Source: DASWVC01 sp036401335
GTDB lineage: Bacteria > Verrucomicrobiota > Verrucomicrobiia > Chthoniobacterales > JAFAMB01
Length of the DNA: 17,323 nucleotides
NCBI GenBank assembly: GCA_036401335.1
Contig: DASWVC010000096.1
Coordinates: 1-17,323, forward strand
Direction: 5' to 3'
A model generated the notes under the pieces. The model was not told where the DNA came from and did not search any database. It was given only the letters and a program-made list of their open reading frames with translations. Numbering within the stretch: position 1 is the first letter of the stretch; each line of letters starts with the position of its first letter. Below, in pieces: positions 12,681 to 17,323 of the stretch. The translations under genes were made by a program, and so were the position numbers.

Positions 12681-15146
12681 TCAGGCAAGCGTGCCACGGG
12701 TGACGCCCAGCTGCGATTGCACTTGCAACCTGCGCCACAGGCCCTCGCCGCTGAGCTCTCCGTTCAAAAGCCGCCGGTATTCCCTGATCAAGTGCTGAGT
12801 CTCGACCGCCGTTTCGTCCAGGCACTCAATCCTGAACCGCCGCAGTCCTGCCCCGCGCAACGAGGAAAAAAACGCAGCCCCGGTCTGGGCCCGGGCGTTG
12901 AACACGGTATTCCGGCAACCGACGTCTGCAAGCACGGGATGTTCTGCTCCTACGCGGTCACGGAGCCGGACGCGGTGACGGTCACAAGGACGCCCACAGT
13001 CGGTGTGATCTTTTCCTTCGGACAAGAATGCCGCAAACACACAATGCTCCATGTGAAACATAGGCATGTGCTGGTGCAGGGTCAGCTCGAATTTATCAGC
13101 CGGCTTGTAAGCCAGGAGCGACAGGAGCTGCGGCAGGTTCAGGTCGCAGGACACCGAGAGTTGATCCAACCCCTGGGCCAGCAGGAAGCTCGCCGTGACA
13201 GGATTGGCCACGTTCAACGAAAAATCGCCATGCAACCGAAACCCTTTGCCGCGAAAAAACGAGATCGCACCGAGGTTTCGAACCAATACCCCGCAAGGCG
13301 CGGCATGCTCGATCAACCGGAAAAAACCGGTTTCACCCGGTTTTTGGATGCGCGGGGTGGCCAGAAAAAGGGCGACGCGATGCCCGAACTCCGCCACGAT
13401 CTCACGGTAGCGGCGCACATCCTCGAAGTCGACGTACACGGTTTCAACCCCTGCGTCCGCCGCCGCCGCCACCTGTGCGGTGGTGCGACAAAGCAGGATC
13501 AATTCCGGAACGAAGGGTTCGGGTCGGGCCGGGACAAGCCATTCTTCCAGGCGATGCGTGGGAGAAGGCAACGACGGGTTAACCTGAGCGGCGGCGCGTG
13601 CCCGTTCCAATTGAGAAACGGCTTCACGACGAAGTTCATTCAGCAGTGACGGCGGGGCAAAGGGTTCTCCGTTGAGGTCGCACCGGAATTCACCCATTGT
13701 GTAAGGGGTGTCTCCCAACCGGGCAAATTGTGCCCGTGCTTTTTCGACCGTTAGCGGGCTTTTCCGCGCTGGGGCGAGCGGCTCGGCCGAGGCTACGGTA
13801 ACCGTGCAACCGCCCGCGGCGGCTGACAATCGAAGTGGTTCGCCCGGTCGAGCCGTCAGGCTCAGGTGCACGGGCAGACGGGGAGGGTCGGGCTCGTCGG
13901 CGAACGTCTGACGGAGTTCCCGATCGAGTGCGGGGTCGTTCGTCTTCCACACGTCGTCCCCGGTTCGGATGCGGTGGAAATCCACCTTGCCGTTGCCAAA
14001 GGAGAGCCGTCCGTCGGCAACGGCGAAAACCCGTCCGCCTTCTTCATGGTCGGTGTTTTCCGGGTTGCCGAACACCACGCCGTCGCCCGGTTTCACGGGT
14101 GCGTCAGCGGCGATTTCGACAAAACCCGGCCCCACCTTTCGGACCTGCCCGAGGTAGACGCCGCGTTTCTTGCCAAAGCGGCCATCGACCAGCCGTTGGT
14201 GGTTCACGCCGTGCAGCCAGCCGCTGAAAAGCCCGCGTGAAAACGTCATCTCCAGCGCGTACCGGTCCGTTGCATTCACCGCGACGGCAGGTTGCTCGGC
14301 GTCCAGTCGCGCGCAGGCTGCGTCGATTGCCCGGCGGTAAATCCCGGTCACGGCCGCCACGTATTCAGCCGATTTCAGGCGTCCCTCAATTTTGAAGCTG
14401 GCAACACCGAGCCGGATCAATTCCGGCAATTCGTCAATCCCTGCCAAGTCCTGCGGCGAAAGCAAGTACCGGCGTGCTCCCAAGTCCCGCTTTTGACCGT
14501 CTACCACCAGCTCATAAGGCAAACGACACGCTTGCGCGCATTCCCCACGGTTGGCGCTCCGCTGTCCAAGCGATTCGCTTGTGAGGCATTGCCCCGAGTA
14601 AGCCACGCAGAGCGCCCCGTGGACAAACACTTCCACCGGAACTTCCGCCGCCTGAAAACGCTGGATTTCGCGCAGGGAAAGTTCCCGGGCCAAAACTGCC
14701 CGGGCGATTCCGAGCTGTTTGACCATCGCCAGACCTTCCGGCGACGTGACGGTCATTTGCGTCGACGCATGCACTTCGAGCGTAGGAGTAATTGCCTGGC
14801 TCAAACGGGCCAGGCCCAGGTCCTGCACGATGATCGCATCCACCCCGGCCCCAGCCAACAGACGGAGTTGTGCTTCAGCGTCACGCAGTTCGTCCGTAAA
14901 AATCAAAGTGTTGAACGTGACAAACCCGCGGACATGATGACGGTGCAGGAATGCCATCAATTCAGGCAAGTCTTGCTCGGTAAAGTTTCGGGCCCGCAAC
15001 CGGGCGTTGAACCGGGTCAGGCCGAAATAAACCGCGTTGGCGCCGTTGGCCACCGCAGCTCGAACGCAGTCCCAGTCTCCCGCCGGGCTCAACAATTCAG
15101 GTCGCGGCCACATCCCGAAAGGTAGGCCATCCGTCTCGTGAAGCAA
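12681..15146 (-). CDS. U32 family peptidase (DUF3656), RlhA/YdcP-like, long form
   Basis: The product is 821 residues, longer than E. coli RlhA (about 650). Residues 15-275 form the U32 domain: PELLSPAGDWD, the VHASTQMTV strand (125-133), HGALCVAYSGQCLTS (176-190) and SANRGECAQACRLPY (197-211), with cysteines 180, 187, 203 and 207. SFKIEGRLKSAEYV (250-263) follows. Residues about 290-500 fit DUF3656, and 545-800 form a second barrel-like unit with cysteines 702, 717, 721 and 744 in HTDCGRPCDRH and DVGCRNTVF. U32 relatives such as RlhA and TrhP act in RNA hydroxylation rather than proteolysis; an rRNA or tRNA role is likely but unproven. M12 (15113), giving MWPRPELLSPAG, may be the true start. 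It is divergent from the deacetylase gene. Confidence 0.88.
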   Translation of the reverse strand: MLHETDGLPFGMWPRPELLSPAGDWDCVRAAVANGANAVYFGLTRFNARLRARNFTEQDLPELMAFLHRHHVRGFVTFNTLIFTDELRDAEAQLRLLAGAGVDAIIVQDLGLARLSQAITPTLEVHASTQMTVTSPEGLAMVKQLGIARAVLARELSLREIQRFQAAEVPVEVFVHGALCVAYSGQCLTSESLGQRSANRGECAQACRLPYELVVDGQKRDLGARRYLLSPQDLAGIDELPELIRLGVASFKIEGRLKSAEYVAAVTGIYRRAIDAACARLDAEQPAVAVNATDRYALEMTFSRGLFSGWLHGVNHQRLVDGRFGKKRGVYLGQVRKVGPGFVEIAADAPVKPGDGVVFGNPENTDHEEGGRVFAVADGRLSFGNGKVDFHRIRTGDDVWKTNDPALDRELRQTFADEPDPPRLPVHLSLTARPGEPLRLSAAAGGCTVTVASAEPLAPARKSPLTVEKARAQFARLGDTPYTMGEFRCDLNGEPFAPPSLLNELRREAVSQLERARAAAQVNPSLPSPTHRLEEWLVPARPEPFVPELILLCRTTAQVAAAADAGVETVYVDFEDVRRYREIVAEFGHRVALFLATPRIQKPGETGFFRLIEHAAPCGVLVRNLGAISFFRGKGFRLHGDFSLNVANPVTASFLLAQGLDQLSVSCDLNLPQLLSLLAYKPADKFELTLHQHMPMFHMEHCVFAAFLSEGKDHTDCGRPCDRHRVRLRDRVGAEHPVLADVGCRNTVFNARAQTGAAFFSSLRGAGLRRFRIECLDETAVETQHLIREYRRLLNGELSGEGLWRRLQVQSQLGVTRGTLA

Positions 15147-15294
15147 ACCGGCAGGCTGAATGCGCTCGAAGGGAAAAGACGGACGGACGGCTAAAGCCGA
15201 AAATACGGCGGATGGGAAAAGAGCGGCTTATGCCTGCAAGAAGCCCTTGTGCTTTGACTGGATCGGGAAAAACCTTCGGCTTTTGCATTTTGCC

Positions 15295-16203
15295 ATGGCC
15301 ATGCTACCGACGTCCGCTCAAATAAGGTCGCCGATCCCAGCCGGGAAACTTCCAGGAAGACGGCTCCGCCCTGCGCGCACCCTCACCCCGACGCTCGCCT
15401 ACATTGTCGTTGCCCCGTTTTTTACGGGGCTCTTGCTCGCCTTGCACAGCTGGTGGGGTTTATTTATCCTTTTTGGTTCCCATGCGTTGCTGATCCTCCA
15501 CACGCTGCTGCCACGGGGGCAGGGCTTTGGCCCGATCGTGACCCGCTTTGAAACGGTTGAACCGGAGGTGTGGCTCACGATTGATGACGGGCCAGATCCG
15601 CTCACCACGCCCGGCATCTTGGAGGTGCTGGCCCGACACCAGGTCTCGGCCACTTTTTTCCTGGTCGGCGACCGCGTCCGCGAGCATCCCGGGTTGGCCG
15701 CGCAGGTTCTCGCCGCCGGTCATCACCTCGGCAACCATTCCCAGACTCACCCGCAACACCACTTTTGGGGGCTGTCGCCCATGGGCTTGCGGCGCGAAAT
15801 CGACGGATTGGAGGAAGTTTTCCGAGGGGCGGGGCTGCCGGTGCCAGCGCTTTTTCGTGCGCCGGTGGGAATGGCCAACCCCTTCCTTCATTTTGCCTTG
15901 GAGGCGCGAGGCTTGGTGCCCGTGGCCTGGAGCGTCCGGTCCTACGATACCCGCCACCGCAATGTCGACCTCACGGTGCGCCGACTCCTCGCCGGCACGC
16001 GGCCGGGAGCCATTCTGCTGGTGCACGACGGTTTGCCGGAAACAGCGCCGGCCCTTGACCTGCTTTTGGCGGGCTTGAAAGACCGCGGTTACCGGGCCGT
16101 TGTTCCCTCCGTCGTTGCTTTGCGGGCAGGTTGGCGTCCCGGGAAGGACTGCGCCCCCAAAGAGAAGGTGCCGGAGTGTCGGGGTGTCGGGGTAAGGCAC
16201 TAA
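15295..16203 (+). CDS. Membrane-anchored polysaccharide deacetylase (NodB domain, CE4)
   Basis: From ATG 15295 the product is 302 residues. Two hydrophobic segments (about 33-50 and 53-72) anchor it in the inner membrane. The NodB domain follows at about 90-275: TIDDGPD (95-101, catalytic and metal aspartates 97 and 98), GNHSQTH (146-152, metal histidines 148 and 152), FRAPVG (187-192) and LLVHDG (241-246, His244). CE4 enzymes remove N- or O-acetyl groups from peptidoglycan, chitin-like or exopolysaccharide chains. The frame is open back to ATG 15160, only 13 bases from the divergent U32 start, leaving no room for promoters. I therefore prefer 15295 or 15301, although neither has a clear ribosome binding site. 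The tail after residue 280 is low-complexity and runs into repeat copy B. Confidence 0.85.
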   Translation: MAMLPTSAQIRSPIPAGKLPGRRLRPARTLTPTLAYIVVAPFFTGLLLALHSWWGLFILFGSHALLILHTLLPRGQGFGPIVTRFETVEPEVWLTIDDGPDPLTTPGILEVLARHQVSATFFLVGDRVREHPGLAAQVLAAGHHLGNHSQTHPQHHFWGLSPMGLRREIDGLEEVFRGAGLPVPALFRAPVGMANPFLHFALEARGLVPVAWSVRSYDTRHRNVDLTVRRLLAGTRPGAILLVHDGLPETAPALDLLLAGLKDRGYRAVVPSVVALRAGWRPGKDCAPKEKVPECRGVGVRH

Positions 16204-16205
16204 AA

Positions 16206-16282
16206 TAAGGACCTTTGGGCCTTAAAAGGCCACCGGATCGCGCGACGGCCTGGTAGGGCGGCGAGCGCCCTTCGCCGCCGGC
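16206..16282 (+). repeat. Dispersed intergenic hairpin repeat, copy B
   Basis: This is the partner of 619-694 at roughly 80% identity by eye, one base longer. It begins three bases after the deacetylase stop. GGCGGCGA (16257-16264) and TCGCCGCC (16272-16279) form the shared 8-bp stem around a 7-base loop. The 5' half contains GGCCTTAAAAGGCC, a second short hairpin. Weaker similarity to copy A (GGTAAGGCACT against GTTAATGCCAT) reaches back across the stop codon, suggesting the element supplied the gene's last codons. Confidence 0.7.
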
Positions 16283-16392
16283 GTGGCGTGACGGTACCTC
16301 CGGTAGGGGGGTTGTCCTCAAGCGCCCGTCCGGGCGGGTCATGCGGTAGAAGCCCCAATTTTCTCGCCGCTTAACCTTGAACCGACGTCGCT

Positions 16393-16665
16393 GTGACCGA
16401 AACTGCCCGCATGCAGAGTTATTATGCGGACCTGGCGGGTGCGCTGGAGGAACGTTTGACGGTGATCGCCGATCAGGCGCTACGGGCCGAACAGCCAGCG
16501 GTGCACCTGCAAAGGCTGCAGACTGCTTCAGGGAGGATCGAGCTTTTAAAACGTCAGTTGCCGGCCGATGCGGATCCCAGGTTGCGCCATTACCTTGAGC
16601 GCATGAGCCTGTCCAAAGCACTTGACCATTTGCGCGCAACGGGTCTGGCACCCGAGTCGCCTTAA
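16393..16665 (+). CDS. Hypothetical helical protein, 90 aa
   Basis: GTG 16393 gives 90 residues; ATG 16411 would give 84 beginning MQSYYADL. The text is helix-rich, with heptad-like Leu, Ala, Arg and Glu spacing (LAGALEERLTVIADQALRAE, then LQRLQTASGRIELLKRQL), and has no membrane segment, so a small cytoplasmic coiled or helical-bundle protein is likely. I recognise no family. It ends 11 bases before the phosphoesterase gene in the same direction, so the two are probably one operon. Upstream lies repeat copy B and about 110 bases in which I see no clear promoter. Confidence 0.55.
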   Translation: MTETARMQSYYADLAGALEERLTVIADQALRAEQPAVHLQRLQTASGRIELLKRQLPADADPRLRHYLERMSLSKALDHLRATGLAPESP

Positions 16666-16676
16666 ATCACGGGCCT

Positions 16677-17323
16677 ATGCAGATTGCAGTCCTTGCTGAC
16701 ATTCACGGCAACCTGCAGGCGTTGCAGGCCGTGCTCGACGACCTTGCCACGGTTGCACCCGACTCCGTCATCGTTGCCGGCGACTTTCAAAATCGAGGTC
16801 CACAATCCCGGGAAGTGACAGACCTTCTTTTCGCCCGTGGCTGGCCGTTGCTGCGAGGCAACCACGAGGATTACGTTCTTCGCCAGAGCGAAGGGTTTGA
16901 GGTGGCCGACGTCGCCGATTACTACAGTTGGCTGCCGGCCCGGTGGACGGCCGGAGTCACGCGTGATTGGCTGGCGCTTATCCGTGACCTGCCTATTGCC
17001 CTCACCCTTACCGGCCCGGACGGCCGGGATATCCTGATCGCGCATGGCTCGCCGCGGTCAAATGCGGAAACGGTTTTTCCAAGCACCTCGGAGGCTGCTA
17101 CCCGGAACATGCTAGGCAAGATTTCCCCAGCCGTGTTTTGCTGTGGTCATTCGCACCTGCCTTTGCAGCGCCAGGTCGGGTCCACGCTCGTGTTCAACGT
17201 CGGATCGGTTGGCTTTCCGTTTGATGGTGATCAGCGGGCCGCTTACGGGTTGCTCACTTTTCAAAACAACCAGTGGCGGGGTGAACTGCGCCGCGTCCCT
17301 TACCCGGTTGCCGACGTGTTCAC
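16677..17323 (+). CDS. Calcineurin-like metallophosphoesterase, 3' end outside window
   Basis: The frame is open from ATG 16677 to the window end (215 full codons). Metallophosphoesterase motifs appear in order: ADIHGNLQAL (7-16), GDFQNRGPQS in place of the usual GD-x-V-x-x-G-P, LLRGNHEDYV with the N-H-E ligands, LIAHGSPR, and CGHSHLP followed by NVGSVGFP. These residues bind two metal ions. The family includes YfcE-type phosphodiesterases and symmetrical Ap4A-type hydrolases; the substrate here is unknown. Most of the family length is present, so only a short C-terminal tail should be missing. It follows the 90-residue gene after 11 bases. Confidence 0.88.
   Translation, partial: MQIAVLADIHGNLQALQAVLDDLATVAPDSVIVAGDFQNRGPQSREVTDLLFARGWPLLRGNHEDYVLRQSEGFEVADVADYYSWLPARWTAGVTRDWLALIRDLPIALTLTGPDGRDILIAHGSPRSNAETVFPSTSEAATRNMLGKISPAVFCCGHSHLPLQRQVGSTLVFNVGSVGFPFDGDQRAAYGLLTFQNNQWRGELRRVPYPVADVF

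Noticed and set aside
12669..13649. 326-codon plus-strand ORF, and another at 14292-15125
   Set aside because: Both are antisense to the U32 peptidase, whose conserved motifs run through both spans.
15160..15294. Upstream start of the deacetylase at ATG 15160
   Set aside because: The extra 45 residues are not family-like, and it would leave 13 bases between two divergent genes.
15460..16200. 246-codon minus-strand ORF
   Set aside because: It is antisense to the NodB deacetylase, whose catalytic motifs are intact; no domain is visible in it.
15971..16651. 226-codon minus-strand ORF across repeat copy B
   Set aside because: It is low-complexity Arg/Pro/Gly text covering parts of two plus-strand genes and a non-coding repeat; no family features.
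1..17323. tRNA, rRNA, CRISPR arrays, insertion sequences, phage genes
   Set aside because: No T-loop or anticodon arrangement, spaced direct repeats, transposase motifs or terminal inverted repeats were found by eye.

Overview
The window is GC-rich, gene-dense bacterial chromosome with short intergenic gaps, few clear Shine-Dalgarno sites and many 4-base ATGA/GTGA gene overlaps. Gene content (DUF1223 protein, very long U32 peptidase, unlinked FucU-like mutarotase, GC-rich intergenic hairpin repeats) would suit a Verrucomicrobiota-like Gram-negative. That placement is inference from general resemblance; no rRNA gene is present to confirm it.

Layout. 2-3433: a left-truncated DUF1223 gene, an intergenic repeat (copy A), a small orphan gene, a minus-strand 2H phosphoesterase (2'-5' RNA ligase family), a FucU/RbsD-like mutarotase, a small membrane protein and a SufR-like winged-helix regulator. 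3537-7655: the translation cluster rpmI, rplT, pheS, pheT. A hairpin-rich leader precedes rplT, pheS and pheT overlap by 4 bases, and infC is not upstream of rpmI. 7656-7902: a non-coding convergent gap holding a terminator-like stem-loop. 7903-15146: a minus-strand block. In transcription order it contains a U32 peptidase, a TetA-like MFS exporter, an nrdR / ATP-cone-like / HIT operon, and an APC-superfamily permease fused to a universal stress protein domain. 15295-17323: a membrane-anchored polysaccharide deacetylase, repeat copy B, a small orphan gene, and a calcineurin-like phosphoesterase cut by the window end. No gene-free stretch exceeds 300 bases. I saw no tRNA, rRNA, CRISPR array or insertion sequence.

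The most interesting part is 9904-11327. A near-consensus NrdR box (15 of 16 positions against the consensus I recall) lies just upstream of nrdR. nrdR overlaps by 4 bases a gene of unrecognised function whose N-terminal half looks like a degenerate ATP-cone, the nucleotide-sensing domain found in NrdR itself and in ribonucleotide reductases. That gene overlaps by 4 bases a histidine-triad nucleotide hydrolase/transferase gene. Together they look like an autoregulated, translationally coupled nucleotide-sensing operon in which the middle protein could be a regulatory partner of NrdR. This is a hypothesis from sequence, not a demonstrated function.
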